52,506 bases of DNA from Propionibacteriaceae bacterium (GTDB lineage Bacteria; Actinomycetota; Actinomycetes; Propionibacteriales; Propionibacteriaceae). Shown here one piece after another: positions 8,961 to 17,796 of the stretch (positions within the stretch are counted from its first letter, which is position 1; the number at the start of each line of letters is the position of its first letter). The position numbers and the translations under genes are program-made. A model generated the notes under the pieces. The model saw only the letters and a program-made list of their open reading frames with translations, was not told where the DNA came from and did not search any database. The stretch is from contig CAJPNZ010000009.1 in NCBI GenBank assembly GCA_905372155.1, forward strand, positions 1-52,506, written 5' to 3'.

Positions 8961-9871
8961 TGTTGTTTCCCTGCCAGCCGTGGATTCAGGAGTTGTTCCA
9001 GGGTGCGCGCGAACCAGATCGCGGAGAGCTGGAGCACGCTCACCACGAGCAGCGGGGCCATGATCGACCATGCGGCGTTGGTGAAGAACAGCGCACCCTT
9101 CGCCCAGGCGTTGTTGATCATGATTCCCCAGTTGATTCCCGTCATGGGCGCCAGTCCGAGCAGGTACAGCCCCACCATCGCGTACGTCGCCCCCGTCATC
9201 GCGAAGATGAAGTGGATCATGAGGTAGCTGGCCATGTTCGGCAGGATCTCGCGGCCGATGATGACCGGTGTCGACAAACCGACGATGCGCGCCGCCTCCA
9301 CGTACTCGCGTTCCTTCAGGGAGAGCACCTGGGCCCGGACCGCGCGCAGCAGCCCCGGCCAGCCGAGGACCCCGAGCAGCAGCGCCAGCATCACGGGGCT
9401 GTCGAGACGCACGTAGGCGGCCAGCACCACCAGCAGCGCGAACTGGGGGATGGTCAGCATGAAATCGGTGAACTGGATCACCAGGGAATCCACCCAGCCC
9501 CGCAGGTACGCGGCCAACGCGCCCAGCACGACGGCGATGCCCGTGGACACCGTGGCCGAGATGATGCTGACGATGATGACGTCGCGGCCGCCGAGCAGGA
9601 TCATCGTGAGGACGTCGCGCCCGTCGGCGTCGGTGCCCAGGAAGTGTTCCGCCGACGGCGGGGCGTAGATCAGCGCGGAGTTGGCGGCCGGCACCTCGAT
9701 GAACCACGGCAGGATCAGCGAGGCCACGCACATGAGGAGGAACACCACTCCGCCGACGGTGCCCGTCACGCTGGCCCCGAGGGCGCTTCGCCATCGGCCC
9801 TTCCCGGGGTGGGGAGTCCGGGCCCCGGTGAGGACGGTGGGATCGGTGGTGGGAAGCGGGGAGTTGCTCAT
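8957..9871 (-). CDS. ABC transporter permease (DppC/OppC type)
   Basis: This inner-membrane permease has 304 residues. It has an N-terminal transmembrane segment, then the family's periplasmic loop with HFLGTDADGRDVLTMI, then about five more helices. The EAA-type loop that contacts the ATPase is EAARIVGLSTPVIIGREILPN (roughly residues 187-207). It overlaps the upstream permease stop and the downstream ATPase start, which supports a single transcription unit. Confidence 0.93.
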   Translation of the reverse strand: MSNSPLPTTDPTVLTGARTPHPGKGRWRSALGASVTGTVGGVVFLLMCVASLILPWFIEVPAANSALIYAPPSAEHFLGTDADGRDVLTMILLGGRDVIIVSIISATVSTGIAVVLGALAAYLRGWVDSLVIQFTDFMLTIPQFALLVVLAAYVRLDSPVMLALLLGVLGWPGLLRAVRAQVLSLKEREYVEAARIVGLSTPVIIGREILPNMASYLMIHFIFAMTGATYAMVGLYLLGLAPMTGINWGIMINNAWAKGALFFTNAAWSIMAPLLVVSVLQLSAIWFARTLEQLLNPRLAGKQQ

Positions 9872-10980
9872 CAGCGGGCACCTTCCACTCGGATCCGCGG
9901 ATCGATACGGGACAGGAGCAGATCCGCCATCAGGTTGGCCAGCACCACCGAGACCGTGATGATCAGGATGAAGCCCTGGACCACGGGGTAGTCACGGGCC
10001 ACGATCGCGTCGTAGAAGTAGTACCCGACGCCGTCGTACTTGAAGATCTGCTCCACCAGCGTCGAGCCCCCGACCACGAAGCCCAGCTGGACGGCGAACT
10101 GGGTGAACAACGGCAGGATCGCGTTGCGCCCGACGTAGCTGATGTGGATGCGGGAGCCGGGAAGGCCGCGGGCCTTCGCGCCGATCACGTAGTCGTCCTC
10201 GAGCACCTGCGTGGTGGAGGACTTCATCTGCAGGATCCAGCCTCCCACGGAGGTCAGGGTGTAGACGGTGATGGGAAGGGCGGCGTGCGTCAGCGCGTCG
10301 AGGATGAACTCGGCGGTGAATCCCGGTTGGACACCGGGGGTGAGCGTGCCCCGCAACGAACTGACGTTGAACCAGCGCAGCTGGACGCCGAAGACCACGA
10401 TCACCAGCATCGCCCACATGTAGTTGGGGACGGCGTTCAGCGCGGACGAGATGTTGGTGATCAGGTGGTCGATCCAGCGGCCGCGTTTGTAGGCGATCAG
10501 GACCCCCAGGGCGATCCCGATCAGGAACGACAGCAGCAGCCCCAGGCCGACGCTGAACAGCGTCCACGGCAGGTAGGCGAGGATGTAGTCGATCACCGAG
10601 GTCCCGGGCGCGATGATGGACTGACCCAGGTTGCCCTGCACCAACCCGCCGAGATAGGTGAGGTACTGATCCAGCAGCGGGGCATCCGGGTCGTAGGACA
10701 GCAGCGAGGAAGCGCGCGCGAGCGCCTCCTGCCGTCCCAGGCCCTGCTGGCTCATCAGCCTCTGCACGTAGGCCTGCAGCGGATCGCCGGGCATCCACCG
10801 CACCAGCACGAAGGACAGGGTGGCCACGGCCCAGATCGTGATCAGGCTCTTGAGGATGCGCCCCAGGACGTAGTTGTGCCGGATGCGGTAGCCCAGGCTC
10901 GCCTGCGGTGGGCCGCCGGATTCCCGGGTCAGCTCGGGACTGAGCTGCGCCGCCTCTTCCGCGTGAACGTCGTCGGACAT
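9871..10980 (-). CDS. ABC transporter permease (DppB/OppB type)
   Basis: The partner permease has 369 residues, longer than most DppB proteins because of a ~35-residue acidic N-terminal extension before the first membrane helix. It shows the family feature VRWMPGDPLQAYV after helix 1 and a long extracellular loop (LLDQYLTYLGGLVQGNLGQS). Its EAA-type loop is around IGAKARGLPGSRIHISYVGR. It lies six bases after the oxidoreductase gene, so the two are co-transcribed. Confidence 0.93.
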   Translation of the reverse strand: MSDDVHAEEAAQLSPELTRESGGPPQASLGYRIRHNYVLGRILKSLITIWAVATLSFVLVRWMPGDPLQAYVQRLMSQQGLGRQEALARASSLLSYDPDAPLLDQYLTYLGGLVQGNLGQSIIAPGTSVIDYILAYLPWTLFSVGLGLLLSFLIGIALGVLIAYKRGRWIDHLITNISSALNAVPNYMWAMLVIVVFGVQLRWFNVSSLRGTLTPGVQPGFTAEFILDALTHAALPITVYTLTSVGGWILQMKSSTTQVLEDDYVIGAKARGLPGSRIHISYVGRNAILPLFTQFAVQLGFVVGGSTLVEQIFKYDGVGYYFYDAIVARDYPVVQGFILIITVSVVLANLMADLLLSRIDPRIRVEGAR

Positions 10981-10986
10981 GATGGC

Positions 10987-12099
10987 CTAGAAGGACGTGG
11001 CGAGTTCGACGACCCGGCCGGATTTCGCGGACTCGATGGCAGCGGTCATGATCTCGAGCGCGTGCCGGGCCCTGTAGGCGTCGGCGATGGGGGGTTCGCC
11101 GCTGCGGACGCAGTCGACCAGGTGCTCCATGAGCATGGCGCGGTGCAGTTCCTGTTCCCGGACGTTGTTGGCCCGGGACAGGTCCTCCGGGGCCATCCAG
11201 GCGTCGACGCCGGGTTCCAGGTCCCGGACGAACACCTCGAGCGGGTTCTCGTCGCGGTGGTAGATGGCCATCGCACCCCGCCGCCCGAACACCTCCACCT
11301 TGGGCGCCTTGGATGCCAGGACGTTGAACGTCGCGTCGATCACGGCGAAGGTCGAGTTGCCGAAGTCCAGCATGAGCAGGAAGTTGTCGGGGGTGGTGAC
11401 GGGGATCCGCAGCCCGCCGAAGGGGCCCGTCCCGCGCACGGTGCGGACGGCCTCCGTGATGCCGCCGAAGGCCGAGACCCGCCGCGCCGGTCCCAGCAGG
11501 CTGGTGATCTCGTGGATGCCGTAGACGCCCATGTCGAACAGCGGCCCGCCGCCCGGCTGGTAGAACCAGGTCGGGTCGAACGGCCACCCGTCGGGGGCCC
11601 CGCCGGGGCCGCCGTGCGAGCTGCGCACCCGGGCGAAGCACACCTGCCCGATGCGGTCCTCGTCGATGAGCCGGCGGGCCTCGCGGTACTGGGCGTAGAG
11701 CGTGTCGGGAGGGGCGCACACGAAGACCACGCCCTGCCGCTCGGCCTCCTCGATGAGCGCGTCGGCCTCCTCCAGGGTGGTGGCAAGGGGTTTCTCGCTC
11801 AGCAGGTGCCGGCCGCTGCGGAGGATCCGCATGGAGGTCTCGGCGTGCACGGAGATGGGGGTGAGGTTCGCGACGGCCTCGACGCGGTCGTCGCGCAACA
11901 TCTCGTCGAGCGATTCGTAAACGGTGTCGATGCCGAATCTCTGGGCGATGCGCTGCGCGTGCTTGGGCACGATATCCGCGACCGTGGTTATTTCAACTTT
12001 GTCTCCGAGCGTGGTTAGGTTGGGCAGAAAACCGTCCTCGTCGCCTGCGATCATGCCGGCCCCGAGGATCCCGAACCGTAGCGGCCTCTGCTGAGTCAT
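10987..12099 (-). CDS. Gfo/Idh/MocA-family oxidoreductase
   Basis: First gene of the leftward operon: 370 residues. It has an N-terminal NAD(P)-binding Rossmann fold (GILGAGMIAG near residue 10) and the family signature EKPLATTLEEAD around residue 97. A C-terminal α/β domain follows. These enzymes oxidise or reduce sugars, inositols and related compounds, and the substrate cannot be read from sequence. AGGAG lies just before ATG 12099. Co-transcription with an importer suggests that it acts on the imported compound (inference). Confidence 0.92.
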   Translation of the reverse strand: MTQQRPLRFGILGAGMIAGDEDGFLPNLTTLGDKVEITTVADIVPKHAQRIAQRFGIDTVYESLDEMLRDDRVEAVANLTPISVHAETSMRILRSGRHLLSEKPLATTLEEADALIEEAERQGVVFVCAPPDTLYAQYREARRLIDEDRIGQVCFARVRSSHGGPGGAPDGWPFDPTWFYQPGGGPLFDMGVYGIHEITSLLGPARRVSAFGGITEAVRTVRGTGPFGGLRIPVTTPDNFLLMLDFGNSTFAVIDATFNVLASKAPKVEVFGRRGAMAIYHRDENPLEVFVRDLEPGVDAWMAPEDLSRANNVREQELHRAMLMEHLVDCVRSGEPPIADAYRARHALEIMTAAIESAKSGRVVELATSF

Positions 12100-12125
12100 G
12101 ACACTCCTTAGCTCCGTTGCACCAG

Positions 12126-12157
12126 ATTATAAGTAGTATTAACTAACAGAGTTGACT
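12126..12157. promoter_or_regulatory. divergent promoter with ROK operator
   Basis: The gap between the oxidoreductase and ROK regulator genes has a perfect TATAAT on the minus strand (12126-12131), 26 bases before the leftward ATG. In the spacer next to it lies AGTATTAACTAACA (12135-12148). On the minus strand this reads TGTTAGTTAATACT, which matches 13 of 14 bases of the near-palindrome before the second oxidoreductase gene. TTGACT at 12152-12157 could be part of a rightward promoter, but its -10 is unclear. The shared sequence is the likely binding site of the adjacent ROK repressor. Confidence 0.65.
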
Positions 12158-12182
12158 TGGCAACACTGTGGAGAGGATCGAC

Positions 12183-13364
12183 ATGCCAACGGTCAGCGAT
12201 CGGCTGATGGGCAAGGGCCCCAAACTCATCCGCGAGATGAACCAGCGTGTCCTGTTCGACTCGCTACTGAGCCAGGGTCCGTCGACCCGTCCCGAGTTGG
12301 CACGCGCTTCCGGGCTCTCGCAGCCCACCGTAATCGCGGCGCTCAACGAACTCGTGGATGCGCGGCTCGTCGTCCCGCTGGGCAACGACGCCCGCGACAT
12401 GGGAAGGCCCGCCAAGCTCTACCATGTGAATCCCGCAGCCGCGTCGGTCATCGCCGTCGACATCGGCCGCGTCTGGGTTCGCGTGGCGGTGGTGGACATC
12501 GCGGGCGACGAGCTCTACCGCCACGATGTGCGCAACGTGGCCAGGAGCGCGACCGCGCTGGTGGAGCTGATCTCCGCGGAGGTCTCCCAGGCGAAGGCGA
12601 AGCTGCTGCTGGATCCCGGGAGGACCTACGCGGTCATCGGTTCCCCGGGTGTCTTCGCCCCGAAGCGCGGCGTGGTGGACTACGCGGATCAGTTACCGGG
12701 CTGGCATCGCCCCAAGTTGATCAATATGCTCAACGACGAGCTCGGCGCGCAGTTGCAGATCGAGAACGACGTCAACCTCGCCGCGCTCGCCGAGTCGATC
12801 CACGGTCAGGCCAGGCGCCACGAATCCTTTGCTTATTTCCATATCGGAACCGGCGCCGGCCTGGCCACCATCCTCAACGGGAAGCTGCACCGCGGTTTCC
12901 ACGGGGCCGCCGGTGAACTCGCCTACCTGCTCACCGCCACGGGGGTCGACGGGAGGGCGCGCGTGCTGGAGGACGTCGTGTCGGCGCGCGCCCTCACGGC
13001 CTCGGCCCGGGAACTGGGGTTGGTGAACCCCACGCCGGAGGCCGTCCTGCAGCTGGCCGCGTCGGGGGATCCGGCGGCCCGGCAGGTCATGGACCGGTTC
13101 GTGGAGGGCATCTCGGCGGCGGTGATCGCCATCAACGCCGTCCTCGACCCCGAGTGCGTGGTCCTGGGTGGTGGCATCGGGATCCGCCTCCAGGACTACG
13201 TCGCCGAGATCAGCGGCGCGGTGACCCGGCGCAGCCCGTTCCACGTCGATCTCGAAGTCGCGACGCTGCGCACCGACGCGACGCTGCGCGGGGCCGTCGA
13301 CATGGGTCTGGAGACCGCGCGCAACGCGATGTTCCGGCTGGGGGTCCGGGACGAACTGGGTTGA
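12183..13364 (+). CDS. ROK-family transcriptional regulator
   Basis: The 393-residue protein has an N-terminal winged helix-turn-helix (STRPELARASGLSQPTVIAAL, about 36-56) and a ROK sugar-binding/kinase-like domain (IAVDIGRVWVRVAVVD; ENDVNLAALAE; VLGGGIG). This is the NagC/XylR repressor architecture. The usual ROK zinc-binding cysteine motif is absent, with GAAGELAYL in its place. ATG 12183 follows GGAGAGG at 12170-12176. An in-frame GTG at 12168 is less likely. It is divergent from the transporter operon and upstream of the catabolic genes, so it probably controls both. Confidence 0.9.
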   Translation: MPTVSDRLMGKGPKLIREMNQRVLFDSLLSQGPSTRPELARASGLSQPTVIAALNELVDARLVVPLGNDARDMGRPAKLYHVNPAAASVIAVDIGRVWVRVAVVDIAGDELYRHDVRNVARSATALVELISAEVSQAKAKLLLDPGRTYAVIGSPGVFAPKRGVVDYADQLPGWHRPKLINMLNDELGAQLQIENDVNLAALAESIHGQARRHESFAYFHIGTGAGLATILNGKLHRGFHGAAGELAYLLTATGVDGRARVLEDVVSARALTASARELGLVNPTPEAVLQLAASGDPAARQVMDRFVEGISAAVIAINAVLDPECVVLGGGIGIRLQDYVAEISGAVTRRSPFHVDLEVATLRTDATLRGAVDMGLETARNAMFRLGVRDELG

Positions 13365-13390
13365 CAAACTCCGAGTGTTAATTAATACTC
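13361..13390 (+). promoter_or_regulatory. promoter with palindromic operator
   Basis: TTGACA at 13361-13366 is followed 16 bases later by TAATAC (13383-13388), a reasonable -35/-10 pair. GAGTGTTAATTAATACTC (13373-13390) is palindromic except for one base pair and covers the -10. It shares TGTTARTTAATACT with the divergent promoter at 12.1 kb. Binding of the ROK repressor here would block the oxidoreductase-glycosidase-kinase-deacetylase operon. In the duplicated segment the TTGACA remains (17914-17919) but the palindrome is gone. Confidence 0.7.
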
Positions 13391-13439
13391 CTCAGAAACA
13401 CGGTCCCCGCAGGGCCGAGAAGCGATCTGAGGTGAACTC

Positions 13440-14480
13440 GTGACTTCCATCAAATTCGCAATCATCGGGCTCGACCACTGGTACTCGGCGGTGCCGCTCG
13501 CGCGGGGGCTGAGCAGGCACCCGCAGACCGAGCTGCCGCTCATCGTCGACGGCGATCCCGGGAGGGGCAGGGCCCTCGCCAGCGACCTGGGGGCGGAGTT
13601 CTCCACGTCCCTCGACGATGCGCTGCAGGATCCCGGGATCGATGCCATCGGGGCCTTCTTCAGCGTCGAGCAGAACCCCGGGATCTGCATCAGGGCGGCG
13701 GAGGCCGGCAAACACATCGTCTCCATCAAGCCGCTGGCGCGCACCCTGGAGGAGGCGAGCGCCATCGTGCGGGCGGTGGAACGGGCCGGCGTGCAGTTCA
13801 TCCCGGCGGAATCGCGGTCGCGGATGACGGATCAGAACCAGCGGCTCTTCGAGATCGTCCGTTCCGGCGAGCTGGGCAGGATCGTCTCGGCCAACTTCGT
13901 GCTGTGCGGGGTGCTGCCGAAGGCGTGGGAGGGCTCCGAGTCGCACGGCTGGTGGGTCGAGGAGGACAAGGCGCCCGGAGGCGGCTGGATCGACCACGCG
14001 ATCTACCAGATCGACCGGCTGCGCTGGCTGCTGGGAGCGGAACCGGTCGATGTCATCGGGCACGTCGCGAACCTGCGGTACCCGCAGCTGCCCGTCGAGG
14101 ACTACGGCCACGCCATCTTCACCTTCTCCGACGGCGTGGTCGCCACCATGGAGAACACCTGGACCGGCGCGGACGGGGCGTGGCGGATCACCACCACCCT
14201 CAACGGAACCGAGGGGTCGCTGGCGATCGACACCATCGACGCACACATCTCGGTGCTGCGCTCCGGTGCCGGGGCCTCTCCCTCATGGGAACGGCTCGGA
14301 CCGCTGGACGACGACTCCGACCTGATCCAGCCCCTCGTCGACCGGATCCGCGGGGAGAACAACTCGCTGGGCACCGTCCATGACGCCTGGCGCAACCTCG
14401 CCGCCGCCCGCGCCTTCTACGCCGCCGCCGCATCCGGCACGAGACGGCCCGTGCCGGTGCCGGAAAGCAAAAACACCTGA
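13440..14480 (+). CDS. Gfo/Idh/MocA-family oxidoreductase, atypical
   Basis: The 346-residue protein starts at GTG 13440, after GAGG at 13429-13432. The Rossmann start is FAIIGLDHWYSAVPLARGL, without the usual GxGxxA glycines. The family EKP signature reads SIKPLARTLEEA: the lysine is kept and the glutamate is isoleucine. A later segment, GGGWIDHAIYQIDRLRWLLG, matches the family's GGxxxDxxxH-type substrate region. It differs strongly from the oxidoreductase at 11-12 kb, so they are not recent copies. It heads a rightward operon after the operator-bearing promoter. Substrate and even cofactor use are uncertain. Confidence 0.85.
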   Translation: MTSIKFAIIGLDHWYSAVPLARGLSRHPQTELPLIVDGDPGRGRALASDLGAEFSTSLDDALQDPGIDAIGAFFSVEQNPGICIRAAEAGKHIVSIKPLARTLEEASAIVRAVERAGVQFIPAESRSRMTDQNQRLFEIVRSGELGRIVSANFVLCGVLPKAWEGSESHGWWVEEDKAPGGGWIDHAIYQIDRLRWLLGAEPVDVIGHVANLRYPQLPVEDYGHAIFTFSDGVVATMENTWTGADGAWRITTTLNGTEGSLAIDTIDAHISVLRSGAGASPSWERLGPLDDDSDLIQPLVDRIRGENNSLGTVHDAWRNLAAARAFYAAAASGTRRPVPVPESKNT

Positions 14481-14517
14481 GAAACAAAACCATCCGAGAG
14501 AAAAGTGAGGGGCTCCG

Positions 14518-15756
14518 ATGAAGCACGCCCTGCGAATCCTCGCCGCCGCCGTGAGCATGTCCTTGGTCATGTTCACCACTCCTGCCGTTGCCGCACCCGA
14601 GGAGGAGACGGTCAGCAACGCCTATCTACATCTCGACGGGGCAATGGACGAATGGGCCTCGCCGCCGGCTCTACGTTTGCCGTCGAGCTACCACGGAGGT
14701 CCTCTGGATTCCTGGGACAACTCCGTCACCTACGACAACGCGCTGGTGATCATCGCCTACGCCAACCGCAAGGACAATGCCGATTCCCTCGACCGGGCGA
14801 AAACCATGGGCGACGCCCTGCTGCAGATGCAGGCCAAGGATCCCATCGGTGACGGGCGCGTGAGAAACGCCTATGGGCCCGAGCACCTCTTCGACGCCAA
14901 CGGCGTGCCGAACATCCAGACCTGGGGATCGGCGTCCGGCAACCAGACCTGGGCCGGAATGGCGCTGGCCCATCTCGCTCACGTCACCAAGGATGCGAAG
15001 TACCGCGACGGTGCGCTGCGCATCGGGGAATGGCTGCTGCGGGAAACCAAGGACACCCGTGGGCGTGGCGGCTTCACCGGCGGCTACAGGTCCGATGGAA
15101 CGAAGATCGAGTGGAAGTCGACCGAGCACAACATCGACATGGTGGGTCTGTTCGGGATGCTCCACCAGCTGACCAAGGACCGGAAATGGCATCACGCCCG
15201 CAAACACGCCCGCAAATTCGTCAAGAGCATGTGGGACGAGAAGGAAGGACGCTTCCACATCGGGACGAAACCCGACGGCGTCACCACCAACCGGGACGAG
15301 TACGTTCCCGAGGACGTGCAGTCCTGGGGTTACCTCGCCCTCCGATCGGACCGCTACCGCCAGGCACTGGACTGGAACATCGCCAACCTCGAGGTGACCG
15401 ACGACTCCAATCCCGCCCAACCGGTCGTCGGTGTGCGGTTCGCTTGGCAGCTCAAACAGGAACATCAGGGAAAAAACGACAACACGGTCTGGCTGGAGGG
15501 CACCGCCCACATGGCTCTGGCGCTGCGGGTGAGCGGCAAGAAGAAGCACAAGCAGAAGGCCGGCGTATATCTGGACAGCATCCACAAGGAACAGCTGCAC
15601 GGACCGAACGCGGACGGCAAGGGAATCCAGGCCAACTCGAGGGAAGGCTTCTCCGGCGGCGATGACAAGAACCACACGAGCCTGCACACCGGCACCACCG
15701 CCTGGTACATCATGGCCAAGCAGGAACTGAACCCGTTCCACCTCGCCAAGAACTGA
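14518..15756 (+). CDS. secreted six-hairpin-glycosidase-like protein, copy A
   Basis: A 412-residue protein with a Sec-type signal peptide (hydrophobic core from ILAAAVSM, likely cleavage after AVAA near residue 26). The mature part has repeated helical-hairpin motifs such as SVTYDNALVIIAYANR, NQTWAGMALAHLAHV, VQSWGYLALR and NTVWLEGTAHMALALR, typical of (α/α)6-barrel glycosidases. I cannot assign a GH family. It is preceded by GAGGGG at the right spacing. A paralogue of identical length lies at 18332. Bases 14573-15026 are identical between the two and the rest diverges. Copy A is unusually basic in its second half (for example KDRKWHHARKHARK). Confidence 0.8.
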   Translation: MKHALRILAAAVSMSLVMFTTPAVAAPEEETVSNAYLHLDGAMDEWASPPALRLPSSYHGGPLDSWDNSVTYDNALVIIAYANRKDNADSLDRAKTMGDALLQMQAKDPIGDGRVRNAYGPEHLFDANGVPNIQTWGSASGNQTWAGMALAHLAHVTKDAKYRDGALRIGEWLLRETKDTRGRGGFTGGYRSDGTKIEWKSTEHNIDMVGLFGMLHQLTKDRKWHHARKHARKFVKSMWDEKEGRFHIGTKPDGVTTNRDEYVPEDVQSWGYLALRSDRYRQALDWNIANLEVTDDSNPAQPVVGVRFAWQLKQEHQGKNDNTVWLEGTAHMALALRVSGKKKHKQKAGVYLDSIHKEQLHGPNADGKGIQANSREGFSGGDDKNHTSLHTGTTAWYIMAKQELNPFHLAKN

Positions 15757-15775
15757 ACCGGGACGCGATCCTGTC

Positions 15776-16726
15776 ATGACCAGCATCACGCAGCCGGAAC
15801 GAATACCGGGAAACCGAGAACAACTCAACGCGTCATCCGCCCTGGCCATCGACATCGGCGGCACAAAAACCGCATTCGCGTGGGTGGGAGCGGACGGGAG
15901 CATCATCGATTCGTTCCGGGTGCCCACACCCGCGCCGGAGACGGCGCGCGACGAGGCGTTGCAACAGTTGCGGGATCACGTGCGGCGGGTCCGGGGCTGG
16001 CGCCCCCGGTTCGGCACCTGCATCGTGGTGCGTCCGGGGTTGATGAGTTACGACGTCGTCGAGCTCTCCCCGAACACGCCCGCCTGGGAGGACGCCGCCC
16101 TGGCGCAGCTCGTGCGCGACGAACTCGGCGAGGTGCACATCCGTTTCGAGAACGACGTGCGCGCGGCAACCTACGGCGAGATGGTGGCCGGGAGGCTGCG
16201 GGACGTCGATCCCGGCCTGTACGTCAACCTCGGCACCGGGGTGGCTGCCGCGCTGGTGGTGAACGGCCGCATCGTCGCGGGGGCGCACGGGGCCGCGGGC
16301 GAGATCGGCTACATGAAACCGAGCCCGGTGGCCGATGCGGTCAGGGGCGACGGCGTGCCGCCCGCGCCGTTGGAGGAACTGCTCGGGGGACCGGCGCTGG
16401 GCAGGCGGGCCTCGAAGATGCTGGGGCGGGCCGTGAGTCCACGGGAGTTGTTCGCAGCGAGGGACCCGGTCTCAGCCGCGTTCGTGGGTGAGACGGCGGC
16501 GCTCATCTCGACGATGCTCGGGAATCTCTGCACGCTGCTGGATCCGCAACGCATCGTCTTCGGCGGTGGGCTGGCCCGCTCCTTCGACCGGTGGGCACCC
16601 GTCGTCCGATCCCACATGGCTGCCAGCTTCCCCTACGCCCCCGAGCTGGTCGTCTCCCAGCGCGCCGCCGACGGGTCGCTCTTCGGCGCCGCCATGCTGT
16701 GCAGTGCAGATTTACCGCAACGGTGA
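15776..16726 (+). CDS. ROK-family sugar kinase
   Basis: The 316-residue protein has the ATP-binding phosphate loop LAIDIGGTKTAFAWV (from about residue 23), the catalytic aspartate region FENDVRAATYGE, and the C-terminal FGGGLARSF adenosine motif. There is no helix-turn-helix, so it is the kinase rather than the regulator branch. The usual cysteine zinc site is replaced by GAAGEIGYM. It lies 19 bases after the secreted hydrolase-like gene. Probable role: phosphorylating the sugar released or imported by this locus (inference). A decayed copy of its 5' end lies at 19575. Confidence 0.87.
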   Translation: MTSITQPERIPGNREQLNASSALAIDIGGTKTAFAWVGADGSIIDSFRVPTPAPETARDEALQQLRDHVRRVRGWRPRFGTCIVVRPGLMSYDVVELSPNTPAWEDAALAQLVRDELGEVHIRFENDVRAATYGEMVAGRLRDVDPGLYVNLGTGVAAALVVNGRIVAGAHGAAGEIGYMKPSPVADAVRGDGVPPAPLEELLGGPALGRRASKMLGRAVSPRELFAARDPVSAAFVGETAALISTMLGNLCTLLDPQRIVFGGGLARSFDRWAPVVRSHMAASFPYAPELVVSQRAADGSLFGAAMLCSADLPQR

Positions 16727-16759
16727 CGCCCGGCGCACCCGACCGACAGGAACACATCC

Positions 16760-17590
16760 ATGACAGATGTCCGAGTACTCATGTTCGGCGCCCACCCCGA
16801 TGACTGCGAGTTCGAGTCGTCCGGGTTGGCCGCGCTCGTCACCCGGGCCGGTGGGGTGGTGCGGTTCGTCTCCGCCACCGACGGTTCCAGCGGCCATCAC
16901 GAGATGACCGGCCCGGAACTGGTGGAACGCCGTCGCGCGGAGGCCCGGGCCGGCGCGGCAGCGGTCGGGGCGACGGTGACCAACCTCGGGTTCACCGACG
17001 GCTGGTTGTTCCCCGACCGGGCGCTGCGCGAGGCGGTGATCACAGCCATCCGGTCCTTCGGGCCGCACGTCGTGGTGTCCCCCAGGCCGTCCGACTACCA
17101 CCCGGACCACCGGGCCATCGCGACGGCGGTGCAGGACGCGGGGTATCTCCTCATGGTGCCGGGCATCGTCCCCGACGTGCCGGTGCCGGAAACCCGGCCG
17201 GTCATCCTGCACACCCACGACCCGTTCACCGACCCGAGGCCGTTCCGCCCCGACGTCGTGTTCGACATCGACGCGGTGCTGGAACGGAAACTGGACGCCA
17301 TCATGGCCCACGAGAGCCAGGTCCGCGAATGGCTGCCGCACATCAACGGATTCGCGGCCGAGGTGCCCGGTGCGGAACCCGCACGCACCGAGTTCCTCCG
17401 CCGGCGGGAGCGGGAGAAGATCAACCGGATCGCGGTCAAGTTCGCGGACGAACTGAGGCGACGCCACGGACGTGTCCCCTCGGCTGCGGAGGCCTACGAG
17501 ATCTCCGAGTACGGCGCCCCCGCGGACGCCGACCGCGTCCACGAGCTGCTCGGTGCTTTTCCCACCCGTTGGGGAACGACGAATTCGTGA
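16760..17590 (+). CDS. PIG-L/LmbE-family deacetylase
   Basis: The 276-residue protein shows the zinc-site motif GAHPDDCEFE (residues 10-19) and SDYHPDHRAI (about 111-120), both typical of N-acetylglucosamine-type deacetylases (PIG-L, MshB, BshB). In the same operon as a sugar kinase and oxidoreductase, it may remove acetyl groups from an amino sugar (inference). A mycothiol-type role is possible but is not supported by context. The last few codons run into sequence copied from the end of the FHA gene, so the C-terminus may have been replaced at that junction. AGGAACA lies before ATG 16760. Confidence 0.87.
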   Translation: MTDVRVLMFGAHPDDCEFESSGLAALVTRAGGVVRFVSATDGSSGHHEMTGPELVERRRAEARAGAAAVGATVTNLGFTDGWLFPDRALREAVITAIRSFGPHVVVSPRPSDYHPDHRAIATAVQDAGYLLMVPGIVPDVPVPETRPVILHTHDPFTDPRPFRPDVVFDIDAVLERKLDAIMAHESQVREWLPHINGFAAEVPGAEPARTEFLRRREREKINRIAVKFADELRRRHGRVPSAAEAYEISEYGAPADADRVHELLGAFPTRWGTTNS

Positions 17591-17661
17591 CGGTTCCGAT
17601 TGGAACGATCCTCAACCCGGGGGACGGCGTGAACCTCCGGGGGAACAGGCCCGCTGACAGC
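17583..17661 (+). pseudogene. copied 3' end of the FHA-domain gene
   Basis: These bases align with 4728-4801, the last ~25 codons of the FHA gene. Examples are CGTGACGGTTCCGATTGGAA versus CGTGACGGTCCCGATTGGAA, and a shared AACAGGCCCGCTGA. The similarity continues into the flanking GATCAAAGC and the repeat after it. The frame carries several substitutions and no start. It overlaps the last codons of the PIG-L gene. This is a transplanted fragment and does not look functional. Confidence 0.8.
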
Positions 17662-17676
17662 ATCCCGATCAAAGCT

Positions 17677-17767
17677 GGTTGAGCCAGCCTGCTCGCTTTG
17701 CGAGCTGGTCGTGTGGAAACCACGGAGTGTGCCTGGGGTGCTGTGGTCGGGTGCGGGGTGGTTTCGA
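17677..17767. repeat. intergenic repeat copies within the duplication junction
   Basis: An inverted copy of the ~45-bp repeat (GGTTGAGCC to GTGGAAACC) lies at 17677-17721. The first half of a forward copy (GGTTTCGACCCGG) starts at 17759 and then breaks into sequence matching the ROK regulator 3' end. The break inside a repeat suggests that repeats took part in the rearrangement. Confidence 0.65.
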
Positions 17768-17796
17768 CCCGGACTGTTCCTTCGTCGCTGCCCGGT

